Shown piece after piece: positions 1 to 10,469 of a stretch of 64,000 bases of DNA. Position 1 is the stretch's first letter. Every line of letters starts with the position of its first letter. Source of the stretch: Notolepis coatsorum (Eukaryota; Chordata; Actinopteri; Aulopiformes; Paralepididae); contig OZ020594.1 of the NCBI GenBank assembly GCA_963971535.1, forward strand, positions 118,083,127-118,147,126, given 5' to 3'. The translations under genes and the position numbers were made by a program. Below the pieces are notes generated by a model. It did not search any database, was not told the origin of the DNA, and saw nothing but the letters and a program-made list of their open reading frames with translations.

Positions 1-133
1 TGTACATAGGTATCCTAACTGTCATGATATACGTCACATGTTGACTCGTCATATGTGCTCTTTGTGCCCGTGTGCCAGCGCCCCACACACATGTAAAAGG
101 AGAGACTTGAATAACCATAGTTTCTTTCCCCAG

Positions 134-419
134 CTGTCCCAGAAGGATATGAGCAGGTTGGAGGAGAGCGTCAAACGTTCAGCCAAAGAGACGGACCCGG
201 TCCCCAAGCAGGTGGAGGAGAAGGCACACCGGGTCCCTCCCTCCCACCCTCGGGGCGCTTCACGTGCTCTGGGGGGCCCAGCGCGAGGCCCCCGCCTTCC
301 AACACCCCAGCCCAATTCTCCCTCCATCAAGACCTGCTCTGCGACCTTTGCGTTTCTCCCGTCTGCGAGCTACCGGACTTGGTGCAAGTTGACGACGGTG
401 GGCCTTTTCCTTGGCCCAA
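134..419 (+). CDS. Candidate internal exon, unidentified gene
   Basis: A pyrimidine-rich tract ending in cag at 131-133 is a good splice acceptor, and gtaaga at 420-425 is a strong donor. The frame is open throughout; it begins LSQKDMSRLEESVKRSAKE, a charged helical or coiled-coil-like stretch, and turns Pro/Arg-rich. The exon ends in phase 1, which matches the 2-nt start of the candidate terminal exon at 2106. I do not recognise the protein. The GC-rich second half is also open in another frame, so the true 3' limit is uncertain. Confidence 0.35.
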
Positions 420-931
420 GTAAGACACACGCACACATTCTCTGAGCCTCAATTTTTTTTTTAAATGTTAACGATCACTTTCCATCAGACCTAAAATCTA
501 GTTTTGCTTACATGCTTATATATTTCACATTAGACACGTTTGTAGAATAATGTTCCGGGCTCTGCAGATATACTATTGGCTTCATTCAATGACCTGTTTA
601 CTTTTTTGCAAAGCATCGTGGGAGGACTAACACTAGGGGGAGCTGGTTGGCATCGGTCTGGTAGTCGGTAGAGAGATGTGAAGAAGACCGGTATTATCCA
701 CAAGGGGAGGGGGTACACCGTACAGGTACGGGGTCTATGCGGCGCTATCCACGGGAGCGAGTGGATGTCTTAGCCAAGAGCATCCTACTTTTGAAAACCA
801 AATGTGCAGCATCGGAGCAGAAGAAATAACGCAGCATGCCGTAAGCTTATCAATACCAAGTATAGTGATGCCAAGACAAAGGGGACGTTCGGCAGGTGGA
901 CTGCAGATGAAAGTTGTTGCGTGTTAGAACG

Positions 932-990
932 TTCAGTCAGGCTAGCCATGTCGGCTAGTAGCTTAGCTAAAGGCAGGGACAGCTAACTAG
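932..990 (+). repeat. 59-bp direct repeat, copy 1 (copy 2 at 2021-2079)
   Basis: The block from ttcagtca through gctagccatgtcggctagta to agctaactag recurs at 2021-2079 with only a few mismatches. The second copy abuts the candidate terminal exon. Both lie in sequence rich in gctaac/gttagc words typical of teleost intergenic DNA. No coding potential is seen between 420 and 1100 or between 1520 and 2100. Confidence 0.75.
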
Positions 991-1104
991 TAATGTATCT
1001 TCTCAATGATTCTATGTTATAGCTATATGCTCGTTCTCTAATGTATAGTGGAATAGCTTACTCTGCTCGTTGTATTTCCCGTTAAAGTAACAGTTCATTC
1101 AAAT

Positions 1105-1520
1105 GTGGTCCGTTGGAAATCACGTGGAGGCGGAGACAGCGCTGCGGGTGAAAACGGTCTGACCGTTGCTTTATTGGAATATCCAACAGCTTAATCAATC
1201 AGGTTTACAGCAATCAATTATTTCTATTTCTAATCAGCTCGTCTCGAAGGTTTCTTCTCGGCTCTGTTCTCGAACTCTGGTGGGGTGGATTCTCCGTCTC
1301 TGCTTCTCCGTTCTCTCTGCGTGTCTCTCTGCGTCTCGGTGTCTCCGTGTCTCTGTTTTTCCTCCATCATTCAACCTGCAGGTTTTATAGAGAAGAGAGA
1401 ACCCCCCCCCGCCCTTGCGCCATCCAGTGCCGTCACCCCAGAGAGCCTGCTTTCCTATTGGCTAGAAGGTCTCCCCTCTTAGTGATTTGGGTCTTGCGAA
1501 ACAGCGTTACAAGGTGACCT
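1105..1520 (-). mobile_element. Possible solo LTR
   Basis: Read on the - strand the block has a TATA box (CTATAAAAC, about 1383-1392), a purine-rich leader and an AATAAA polyadenylation signal near 1165-1175, followed by a GC-rich segment. This U3-R-U5 arrangement is what a solo LTR would show. I could not find a convincing TG...CA border pair with a target duplication, so the limits are approximate and the call tentative. Confidence 0.3.
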
Positions 1521-2105
1521 TACAGAGGGGATATGAACTAGTTCCCTTTTAGAATGATTTACCCAAGTGTCCCTGAATGCGACCCTCATACAGATGGAAA
1601 TATAGTACCCACTCAACCTAACAGTGGGTATCCCAGAATGGCCTGTTTGGTCTGCTTAGCTAAAGTAAACAGAACTCGGGTGCTGGCCTTCAGGCCGTCA
1701 CTTCTTGACTTAAAAGTTAGTTATTGGGCGCACCATCCCTGTTCGTTGTGGCGGAAGATGTGTCATCTGTTTGCCATTTGATCTGTTCTTATTTTTATGG
1801 CACTCTGGGCTTTTTCCTATAGCTGCTAGGTGAAGGGTGAAGGGTTGCACTATTAGCTTTTGACTGAATTCTCCTGTGGCCTTTTCCAGAAACCGCTAGA
1901 TGATTTTGATCCCTCCTGTAATGCTTATACGGGTCATTTTGATCAATTTAATTTACGACACTAGCGTTAGCTAACCTAGTTAGCTTTAGCTACATAACGT
2001 TATCAAGTGCTAACGTGTGGTTCAGTCGCGCTAGCCATGTCGGCTAGTAGCTTAGCTAAGGGCAGGGACAGCTAACTAGCGTTATCGAGTGCTAACATGT
2101 GGCAG

Positions 2106-2206
2106 ACTCCCAAGTTCATCCCAACGGTGGGGACAATATCATGGGACTGGTGAACTTTGTCATCTCCACGGTCGTCTCCTTCCTCTTGGACCTGATTCTG
2201 CGTTAG
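2106..2206 (+). CDS. Candidate terminal exon with hydrophobic C-terminal tail
   Basis: After a plausible acceptor (gtggcag to 2105) the reading frame runs SQVHPNGGDNIMG, then a hydrophobic stretch of about 20 residues (LVNFVISTVVSFLLDLIL), one Arg and a TAG at 2204-2206. This looks like a single C-terminal membrane anchor. The 2-nt start phase fits the 1-nt overhang of the exon at 134-419, so the two may be consecutive exons of one + strand gene encoding a coiled-coil, tail-anchored protein. The gene is not recognised; the link is inference. Confidence 0.35.
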
Positions 2207-2234
2207 GGTGAGTTTTTTTTATGCAATCTATTCT

Positions 2235-2340
2235 GTTCCCACCGTGGATCTCTCTCTTTCTCTCTTTCTCTTTCTCTCTCTCTCTCGCACTCCCTCTCTC
2301 TCACTCAGTGTGTTGCTCTCTTTCTCTCACTCTGTGTGTT
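2235..2340. repeat. CT-rich low-complexity tract
   Basis: Alternating ctctct/ctttct runs form a polypyrimidine microsatellite directly downstream of the candidate terminal exon. Open frames across it are compositional artefacts. Confidence 0.85.
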
Positions 2341-2556
2341 GCATCATGCAAGGGTCTGCTCACACTGTGCTTGTGCAGTTTGTGACGTGTGTACTAAGCT
2401 TATAGAGTTCGATTCAAATAAGGCAAAACTGCAAATCTGCATGTCGTGCTTGAGAAATGTACCTGGCTTTAAGCTTGTTTATCAGGTTCCAGGGGTGTTT
2501 TATGCATTTTCCCTGTTACTGCCAGGTGTACGACTGTACAGGTGCATTGCCACTAA

Positions 2557-2738
2557 GCCTCGGGCAGCGCTATTATTTAAGAATATATTGACTGTATGCC
2601 CAGCCTCGTGCAGCGCTATTATTTAAGAATATATTGACTGTATGCCCAGCCTCGGGCAGTGCTATTATTTAAGAATACATTGACTGTATGCCCAGCCTCG
2701 TGCAGCGCTATTATTTAAGAATACGTTGACTGTATGCA
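2557..2738 (+). repeat. 46-bp minisatellite, four copies
   Basis: The word gcctcg(g/t)gcag starts at 2557, 2603, 2649 and 2695, an exact 46-bp period. Each unit continues gctattatttaagaata and ttgactgtatgc with a few substitutions. An AT-rich tract with a (ta)n run follows at about 2745-2805. Confidence 0.9.
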
Positions 2739-2934
2739 AAACATTATTATTATTTTTTAAATTAATAATATAAAATAAAATATTATATATATATATATAT
2801 ATTTACCTTTTAGGGGGGGGGCTCGCTCGCTCGCTCTCTCTCTCTCCTTGTTTACGACATACACAACTTTCGTCTTGTTTACATCAGGGTCCCCCATTTT
2901 CAATTCATCATAACATGACATACAGATAGACAGT

Positions 2935-3480
2935 ACATTTACATTTAGTCATTTAGCTGACGCTTTTATCCAAAGCGACTTACAAGTTCTGTACGACAAG
3001 CCATCAGGAAGGGCACAACTCTATCAGCTGAGTAACAATGTTCATCAAAGTGTTGAGTGCTACAGTGTAGGTTAGTTTATTAGGACAAGTGCATGACAGT
3101 ATGGTTAGTTAGGGTTAGATTTTTTTATTTTTTTTTTTTATTCAGATAATGGTTGAAGAAGTGCGTCTTTAGTCGACGGCGAAAGATTGGACGTGTTTCG
3201 GCTGTCCTAACTGGGGTGGGTAGTTCATTCCACCATTGTGGGGCAAGGACTGAGAATAGGCGACTTCTCTTTGATGACCCTCCCGGAGCTTGGATAGGAG
3301 TAGGTCTGAGGCGGCCAGAAGATGCAGAGCGTAGGGGTCTTGAGGGTGTGTAGTTAGAAACCATTGACCGGAGGTAGGCGGGAGCAGTTCCCTTTGCCGC
3401 ACGGTATGCTAGGTCGAGGGCCTTGAAGCGGATTCGTGCAGCAATGGGGAGCCAGTGCAGGTCCCTAAGAAGTGGGGTTT
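2935..3480 (-). mobile_element. LINE 3' end (CR1/L2-like) with conserved teleost tail
   Basis: On the - strand the region encodes the C-terminal end of a LINE reverse transcriptase: a segment near 3480-3370 like LHWLPI...RIRFKALDLAYRA, then LFSVLAPQWWNELPTPVR and RRRLKTHFF, ending at a poly-A-like run near 3125. The 3' UTR carries the very common fish motif (gcttttatccaaagcgacttac on the + strand, about 2963-2984). Related tails lie at 26660-26820 and, inverted, at 47090-47175. It is 5'-truncated and has no EN or catalytic RT part. Confidence 0.7.
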
Positions 3481-3485
3481 ACATC

Positions 3486-3700
3486 TAGACATTTATGACA
3501 TACCAGATCTACAAATATACTAGACATTTATGACATACCAGATCTACAAATATACAGCACTGTTTGTGATACAAAAATAGTCTAAAAAGAGAGTATATAC
3601 ATTTGAGGGGGAAAAAACTGTACATTGGAAGAGGTTGTGTAGGTGGGGAAAACTGTACATTGGAGGGGGTTTGGTGGGGGGGACTGTGCATTGGAGGATT
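3486..3700 (-). mobile_element. LINE-A 3' UTR fragment with internal duplication
   Basis: The block ctagacatttatgacatac through ctacaaatata occurs twice in tandem (about 3486-3520 and 3521-3557). It is followed by the gggga/actgtacattgga repeats that characterise the 3' UTR of the LINE family called LINE-A here (better copies at 4740-5350 and 49200-50070). No ORF is preserved. A second scrap of the same tail lies at 2860-2930. From 3700 to 4720 I see no recognisable feature. Confidence 0.55.
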
Positions 3701-4739
3701 GGAAGAGGTTGGGTAGGTGCCTTTCTCAGCCTTTCCTGAGCTAGACATTATCAAACAGATCTATAAGCAGATGTATGGATGTCTGGCATCTTTGTCATGG
3801 CACCTAAAGCTTCTTTCGGTTTATTGTCTGTGGCTGTGCAGGGATTCATGGGGAAAAAAACAGGTTGGTACGTAATGGGCTGCTGGAGTTAAAATGACTT
3901 GTACCTGAGGCCTGCCTGGACACATGACATCAGTGGTGGTCCACCCGTCACCTCTCACTTTACCATGACTGCACATTATCCTGGCACACAACATACTTGT
4001 TCACATGTCATTTTTCTTTCACTCTAAAGGAAATATGTCTCGCATACAGTAGACCCCCCCAGTACTTTGTGGAGACGAAGATGGGAGGCCCGTCTGTGGA
4101 CCTGATGATGAGTACCAGTCTTCTCCTCAGATATATAAAATCAGTTTTTCACATTAGGATCTAACATCCCAACAGGCCACCTTGTTTATGGTTTGATTCA
4201 GTTTTAGCAGAATGTGAAAGACAAGAATGACATTGATGTGACATACTATAAAATCAGTTTCTTTACAGTGCAATGAAATAGTTATGGGTTACTGTACAGT
4301 TCAAAGTCATCTTTACCTTCTGTTTGGTATCCAGTTTAAAACCTGAGTCTTCCCTCTCGTCTGACACCCACTCTTATATGGTATATATCAGTAAACACAA
4401 TGAGTTTGATAATCAACCATGTGAGAAATTACTGTATATCAAGTGCAATGCTGCATATTTCCATATCTAGATTCCACATACTATAAATACTGGCAACAAT
4501 GTAGAATGCATTACAGTTACCAGGAATGGAAAGATTGTCTACACAACTTAAACGACATTGATCTACCTTGTGCCTTTACTTTACTATTTAATGTTACAGG
4601 TTAGAAACTGGCTGACAACTTATTAAATGTACATGGAAATTTGAGGCTCTTAGAGATTTAAACATTATTAACAGATGCAGAATACAATACAGTACGACTC
4701 AAGACACAGAACATTAGTATGCAAAATAAAAAATGAACA

Positions 4740-5350
4740 CAGATTTGAGTGTGAATGAGAACTTTATTTAACATATTGTAGAATGGGTACAATACAGTAC
4801 GGCTCAATACACACAATTGTTAAGGGGATGCAGACCAGAGAAAGACGTTTGTCTTGTTTACAACAGGGTCCCCCATTTTCAATTCATATTGACATAGGGA
4901 CATACAGGTATTTAGTACTGATACATTTGTGACATATACGGTATTCAAATATACAGTACTGTTACCCATAGATCCTGACAGAGTATATACATATGATGGG
5001 GAGGGGACTGTACATTAGGAGGGGGTGGGTGTGAGAAATATACATACGGTGGTGAGGAGACTGTACATTTGGAGGGGGTGGGTGGGAGAGAAATATACAT
5101 ACGGCGGGGAGAGAATATATACATGCGGTGGGGAGGAGACTGTCTATTAGGAGGTGGTGGGGGGTTTGGACATTTACGGTGGCCAGTTTCTAATTGCAGC
5201 CTCCCGTAGGTGCTCTTTAAGAGCGGTTTTGAATGTGGGTAGGGATTCACATTCCTTTACAGCTTTGGGTAGGGCGTTCCAAATTTTTGTGGCATAATTG
5301 CGAAACGTGTTTAGTCCCTTGAGGGCGAATAGAGTTACGAGGTTTAGACA
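4740..5350 (-). mobile_element. LINE-A 3' end, 5'-truncated
   Basis: On the - strand, 5340-5175 encodes the last residues of the RT ORF (a version of TFKTALKEHLREAAIRNWP), followed by a 3' UTR with actgtacatt repeats, the block reading gggggaccctg on the - strand near 4870, and an AATAAA-type end near 4760. It is the same family as the copies at 45170-46150, 47335-47600 and 48955-50070. Only about the last 50 codons of the ORF remain. Confidence 0.7.
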
Positions 5351-5375
5351 GATGATCTGTTTAATGCTTTCCCAT

Positions 5376-5697
5376 TAGGGGTGTAAAGGTACACATATCC
5401 GTACCGAACCGTTTCAGTGTGTAACGTACTGAACAAATACAACGGTATGTTAACCACTAATGATTGACCGCCCATCTGTTTTTTTTCACAATCCAATATA
5501 ATAATTTTTTCTCTTTTACAAGTCGATTATTCATTTCGATATAGAATATTTGTTGACAGCCCTACAAGTACAATTAGTTATTGCACACTACATCACCCCT
5601 GAGTGGAACATGGAAAGCCAAACTTCCCCCCACTGTACCGAACTTCAAAACCGAGGTACATACCGAACCGTGGTTTTTGTGTACCGTTACACCCCTA
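5376..5697. mobile_element. hAT-type non-autonomous element
   Basis: The ends are inverted: TAGGGGTGTAAAGGTACAC on the left and GTGTACCGTTACACCCCTA on the right, with a further accgaaccg inverted pair inside. The flanks tttcccat (5368-5375) and tgtcccgt (5698-5705) match at 6 of 8 positions, as expected for an aged 8-bp hAT duplication. No transposase is encoded. It lies just beyond the LINE-A fragment. Confidence 0.7.
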
Positions 5698-5839
5698 TGT
5701 CCCGTTGTTTACTTTGTAAAACCACACACATGGAGGATGATCTACGGAGTTGATTTATAAAAAATAAAAAAATTATATCCTGCTTTCGTGGAAACATGTG
5801 CCAAACCTTGTCATACCATTGCCATTGTCCTTTTCCAGC

Positions 5840-6090
5840 TACAGAGAAAGCTCGGTCTCCCTGTGTGGAACGCCTGGTGCGGGGGATGGTGAGGAGGTCT
5901 GAGTTGGAGTAGGTCGGTCAGGTAGGAAGGGATCAACCCGTGCAGGGATTTGTAGGTGAGGAGGAGGCTCTTGTAGGGGATTCGGTAGTTGATGGGGAGC
6001 CAGTGGAGTTTTTGCAGGGTGGGGGTGATGTGCTGCCAGGGTTTGGTGTGCGTGAGGACCCTTGCAGCCGAGTTTGACGTGTTCAGCGCT
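5840..6090 (-). mobile_element. L2-like LINE RT C-terminal fragment
   Basis: Translating the - strand gives pieces such as WQHITPTLQKLHWLP and YKSLLLTYKSLHG in the + strand interval 5940-6060. This is the segment after the catalytic RT core that is shared by L2-like fish LINEs. The frame is broken and no 3' tail is clear. From 6100 to 6540 I see nothing I can name. Confidence 0.55.
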
Positions 6091-6544
6091 GCTTCTTCCT
6101 TTCACGGTTGATTTTGTCATCGAATGCCGCCCACTCACTAATATGAAAAAGCATAATATATAGAAAATGTAAAAAAGTTTGACAATGCAATATTCTGGTA
6201 ATTCTACACTGTACCACTATACATAGTTAGGTCTAATAGCGATATGACCAGGACAACACATACTGTGACAAAGAAAATTCAAAACAGACATTTAAAAGAC
6301 AATGTTTCAGTTAATAAAAACGAATCTGATGATTAGGATCATGTTGGCATGCCTTTTGTCGACATCTGGGGTCCAGAAGATTTCTTCAGCCCTCCTACTG
6401 GTGACCTCATTGACTGCTGCAATAGCGCTTATAGTGGCCCGTCATGGAGAGAGAAGATTGTTAGGAAACATCAGTTTACCCCTTGAGACAAAGGCTAGTA
6501 AATTAGCCCCTGGATCATGCATTCTTTTTCAATAACTGCACACC

Positions 6545-6900
6545 TAAATCAAATCAAATCAAATTTATTTATAAGGCCCGACAACACACGTTAATGTCCC
6601 CATGGGCCGTACAGGTCTTTTTTAAACAAGTCAAGAAGAAAACATAACAATAAGTCAAGAACAGAACAAGAACACCATAAGGTCCAAAAAATTTAAGATA
6701 AATGAAAGAATGCAAGCACTCCCAGACATACCCCACGCAAAGGTAAGGAAAAACTCACTAAAACCTAACCATAGGGAAAAATGCTCCACAGGCAGTGTGG
6801 AGGAGAGAAACCTTAGAAGGGCCATTCACCTCCACACATTAGAATTGAACTCTCTCAACAAAGGCTTGTTTCATTCTCCTGTAAGATATTAACTTGAGAC
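6545..6900 (+). repeat. SINE-like or LINE-tail repeat with (aaatc)n head
   Basis: It starts with aaatcaaatcaaatcaaatttatttataa, a common head of fish dispersed repeats whose units give the tcaaatttatttat signature, and continues with an A-rich segment and a block aacctaaccatagg...cagtgtggaggagagaaacc. There is no coding potential and no target duplication was found. Confidence 0.4.
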
Positions 6901-6940
6901 ACATTGACCCCACACAATTTGTATTACAGCATTGTCTGAT

Positions 6941-7564
6941 TCATTGATTAAATGAGGAGAAATACATAGTACATACATAGTGAAAAGTAAAAATATCATA
7001 CATATTCAACTCAGGCAGCAAGACTTCAAGGATATAGGCTACGTTATCCAGGATGGGTACAGATGAGACTGTGCTGGCCAGGATGTTTGACAAGATGTTT
7101 GACAAGAAGTCAAACACTGTTTTGATGCCCGTCGTCCTGAAAATAGACTGGGGCACACGTTGACCATGACTGCTTCTTGCTTGGTGACCTCTGGATACTT
7201 CTGCAACCAGTTTGACGGTTCTCTGCCACTTACGACGGCCTGAGAGTACAGAAAAGCAATGTGAGAGAATCGTCCAGGATCAAATCATTGTAGACAGTCA
7301 GATAGGCTTGGTAAACACAGATTTGGCAACAGGTGCCAACATACTGTACCTTAGGTGTTCTTTAGTCCGATGTGCTGTGATGATGAAGTCCACCAGCTTT
7401 CTTTGTTCAGCACTGCGGTCCATGGCAACCTGGAGGTGTTGTGTGATACTGCTAGTAATCCTTGAAGTCCGAGGCACCCTGTAAACAGGTTGTAGCCGTC
7501 CTTGGAGCAGACACCTCGACTCCCTGGTCCTGTGGGCAAACCTCTTGCCGTGACATTTGGACAA
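6941..7564 (-). other. Unidentified coding-like segments
   Basis: Two - strand stretches look exon-like. The first (about 7564-7298) contains QVAMDRSAEQRKLVDFII and TAHRTKEHLRY. The second begins after a CTCTCAG acceptor near 7240 and is open in more than one frame (for example REPSNWLQKYPEVTKQEAV). I do not recognise either. They lie downstream of the kif14-like exon at 7999-7921 but do not resemble the expected next kif14 exon. They may be transposon or pseudogene debris. Confidence 0.25.
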
Positions 7565-7920
7565 GCAAAGCCATTACTTGTTTAAGTTGCAGGCAAGACA
7601 AGTCTGTCCACCGTCTCTGGTTTTAAAGCTGCCCTGTTGCAGGTCACGATACAAATAATTTTTTTATTGACATTATTTTTATTTTCGATTATTTAAATAT
7701 CGCCCAGCCCTAAATCAAAGTTGAACTTTGCTGGATGAAACACATCAGCATTGTCCCATTATTTTCCCAAGCCTAGTAAACACAATTTTCAGATTCCATG
7801 ACTATCGTCAGGTTTTCCATGACCGTATGAACCCCGAAGGCGAATACCAAATGAGAGCTTTAACGATCACTGTTGGACTGACATTTCTGAACGGAGAAAG
7901 GGCCAACTGATACCTCTTAC

Positions 7921-7999
7921 CTCAGTTGAAGTCAGTCTTGAGAAAAGCTCCTCACAGAGTCTTGGGATTACCCCTTCCTATTCCTCGAAGCCCATCATC
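7921..7999 (-). pseudogene. kif14: kif14-like motor exon with in-frame stop
   Basis: The 79-bp exon is bounded by an acceptor (TTTTTCTACAG) and a donor (GTAAGAGG) on the - strand. It starts in phase to complete the codon left by the exon at 8712. It reads MMGFEE, then a TAG stop, then EGVIPRLCEELFSRLTSTE. In KIF14 the segment after the P-loop reads MMGFSEEPGIIPRF.., so homology and order are correct. The stop replaces a codon in the loop after the P-loop. Splice sites are preserved but the reading frame is dead, so this is a pseudogene exon unless the base is a sequencing error. Confidence 0.75.
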
Positions 8000-8164
8000 C
8001 TGTAGAAAAAATTAAAACAAATTGAGAATGAAATGCTACAAATGTAACATTACATTTTCCAAACCTCATCTTCATAGCTAGCTAGGAACACCAAGCTAGG
8101 CGAATTTTAAAGTAATGAGAGTAGGGTTGGGATCAAGTTAGTAAAAGACTCAGATATTTGGTGT

Positions 8165-8520
8165 GTGCCCTTTTCTCCCATCCCCCAATTTAGTCATTAT
8201 GACAATTCCCTTCCTGTTCATAGCGACGCCCTACTGTCCGTCTGGGGGGAGAGTAGACTACCACATGCCTCCTCCGTCACATGTGGAGTCACCAACCGCC
8301 AAGTTTCACTGGGAGAGCGTAAGGCGCACCAAGGTACACATTATCTCCCCCAGATCCAACCGGCCAGTAGGAGTCGCTATTGCAATGACCAGGACTCATA
8401 CCCCAGCGGCCTCCCACCGATAAAACACTGCCATTATGTTCATACTGAGGGACGACTGACCAAGCCGGAGGTACCCCTGCCAGGAATTGAGAAACCCAAA
8501 TTTATTAAGCTCCGAATCCT
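8165..8520 (-). mobile_element. SINE-like element, antisense
   Basis: The - strand carries blocks shared with the SINE at 30281-30747: agcgactcctac followed by ggttgg, then ttggtgcgcc and, at the end, attggg.gatgggagaaaa. The orientation is opposite to the 30-kb copy. No duplication was found. ORFs of 86 and 124 codons across it are incidental. Confidence 0.5.
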
Positions 8521-8711
8521 CTTATCAAATATTCCTTAAACATTGAGGAAAGAATACTGTGTTACTGCACAAAGTAATAAATAAAAGCAACATTCTTTAC
8601 CCAAGAAATATTATTTGATGGAAATATAAAAGGATTTGGATACAATAAGCAGATTGCATACTGGATTTAGAAGCAATTAAATGCTTTGAAACGCCAAAGT
8701 GCGACACTCAC

Positions 8712-8913
8712 GTATATGATTTCCCGGACCCCGTTTGTCCATAAGCAAACGGGCAAGTGTTGAATCCGTCAAAGGCCTTCTCTAAGGGAGGCCTGGCCAG
8801 CCTTTCGTATACCATCTGCTGGCTGGCAAAGCTGGGGTCGCTCTCATCGACGGAGCAGAAGGAGAAGTCGTAGGTGAAGGAGTGTTTCTGCTTGGTGTCT
8901 GGGTGGCGTGAAC
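8712..8913 (-). pseudogene. kif14: kif14-like motor exon with P-loop
   Basis: The - strand encodes RHPDTKQKHSFTYDFSF, then YERLARPPLEKAFDGFNTC and the nucleotide-binding P-loop [12 protein letters not shown], ending at a GTGAGT donor (8706-8711). In KIF14 (kinesin-3-like, a cytokinesis motor at the midbody) the matching stretch is HPDTKQ...[21 protein letters not shown]. The P-loop GQTGSGKS is intact. The 5' border is unclear: no textbook acceptor precedes RHPDTK and the sequence turns GC-rich. It joins in phase to the exon at 7999-7921, which has a stop. Later kif14 exons lie upstream of it, at 13778-12754. Confidence 0.8.
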
Positions 8914-8929
8914 ACTTAAGGTAACCTAC

Positions 8930-9060
8930 TTGCGTTGAGCGTTTCTCTGATTGGCCACGACGCCCACGTGACCGGGCGCTAGCCCGCCCCCTTATCGCCG
9001 TCTGCTGCTCCTATGTGTTGCAGCGCGGCACGAGCGGCAGAGGTCCCTCGCGGAAATTAA
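8930..9060. promoter_or_regulatory. GC-rich promoter-like block
   Basis: The segment is CpG-rich and holds an inverted CCAAT box (gattgg, 8949-8954), an E-box (cacgtg, 8965-8970) and a GC box (cccgccccc, about 8983-8991). It lies directly 5' of the P-loop exon on the - strand. A CCAAT-containing promoter would suit a cell-cycle kinesin, but the P-loop exon is not a first exon in KIF14, so this could equally be another inserted sequence. Function is inferred. Confidence 0.25.
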
Positions 9061-9079
9061 ATGCGGAAATGTAATGTTA

Positions 9080-9960
9080 TGTTCGAATCGAATCGCTAGA
9101 ATACACAACATATTTATCAAAACAACTACCAGATTCACTCATAACGTTATTTCACGTGACAACACAGCCCAGCTGTCAGAAACTGTACATTGTAACATTA
9201 TATAACGCAACGTTATATAGCGTTATTTCACGTTTTTATTCATAACGTTATTTTGTGTGACAACACAGCACAGCTGTCAGAAACTGCCCATTGAGGGGGT
9301 TTGAATCACAGTACATCAGTGGAGGCTGCCGACTGATTAACTAGAAACTGTACATGCAGAGTTAAGTGTACTGTACTGTACAATACAGAGTTAAGTGTGT
9401 ACTGTACATACAGAGTGTAGTGTACAATACAGAGTTAACACTGCATGTACAGTACACACTTAACGCTGTATGTACAGTACACTCTGTATGTACAGTACAC
9501 ACTTAACTCTGTATTGTACAGTCCACTCTGTATGTACAGTACACACTTAACGCTGTATTGTACAGTACACTTAACTCTGTATGTACAGTACTCACTTAAC
9601 TCTGTATGTACAGTACACACTTAACTCTGTATTGTACAGTACACTTAACTCTGTATGTACAGTACACACACTTAACTATGTATGTACAGTACACTTAACT
9701 ATATGTATTGTACAGTACACTCTGTATGTACAGTACACACTTAACTCTGTATGTACAGTACACACTTAACTATGTATGTACAGTACACTCTTAACTCTGT
9801 ATGTACAGTACACTCTTACTGATTAACTAGAAACTGTACATTGTAACGCAACGTTATATAATGTTATTTCGCGTTTTTATTCATAACGTTATTTCGCGTG
9901 ACAACACTGTACATCAGTGGAGGCTGCTGACCAAATTTTTAGGTGAAGCACAAATTATTA
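9080..9960. repeat. Imperfect minisatellite (cagtacac/cttaactctgta) with duplicated flanks
   Basis: From about 9353 to 9825 short units made of tgtatgtacagtacac and cttaactc repeat irregularly. At 9353-9430 they run in the opposite orientation (gttaagtgtactgtac), so the array flips strand near 9430 and can fold back. Flanking words are duplicated on both sides: gattaactagaaactgtaca (about 9335 and 9822) and cataacgttattt.(c/g)cgtg (about 9140, 9240 and 9885). ORFs here are repeats only. Confidence 0.8.
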
Positions 9961-10130
9961 TATTATATTATATATATTAAATTATATATTTTTTAAATCC
10001 CCAACGCTGCAACACCCCCATTCCTCCCAGGTGTCAGGCTCCTCATTCGCTTCCATTCATTTTGGGGCCCATGTTTAAATATCGGAGATGAACGTTATTT
10101 CGATTGATATGAATAGCTAGTTATGTTTAT

Positions 10131-10217
10131 ATAGTTTGACTTCCCCACATGCAAAAGGAACAGAGGTATTGAAGATGGGAATCAAATATGTGAATATGCA
10201 AATATCCAATCAAACTA
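10131..10217 (+). repeat. About 86-bp direct repeat, copy 1 (copy 2 near 12117-12202)
   Basis: The stretch beginning gtttgacttccccacatgc and ending atatccaatcaaac is nearly identical at 12117-12202. The two copies flank the finTRIM debris and the (gta)n tract. They could mark a duplicated insertion, or two copies of one transposon fragment. Confidence 0.8.
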
Positions 10218-10469
10218 ACTTTACCCCGGTAGGCTAGAAACTAGAAACAAAGCTAAACATAGTGTGTGTCTGTGTCTGTGTATGTGCGTGTGTGTGTGTC
10301 CCTCAGAACAACATAGTGTGTGTGTGTGTGTGTGTGTGTCCTTCAGAACAACAATAGAGTGACTGCGTGAATGAATGTAACTCCTAATTACCTCATCTTT
10401 CACAACTCAGCATCTTCAAGATCAATTTAAACCCCAAACCCTGGGTAGAGGAGCTGTGAACGTCACTGA

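Noticed and set aside
2208-2405. 65-codon ORF with repeated LSLSLFLFL
   Set aside because: It is a translation of the CT-rich tract.
9435-9769. ORFs on both strands with repeated YSVKCVLY/TVHT words
   Set aside because: They translate the minisatellite and have no codon bias.
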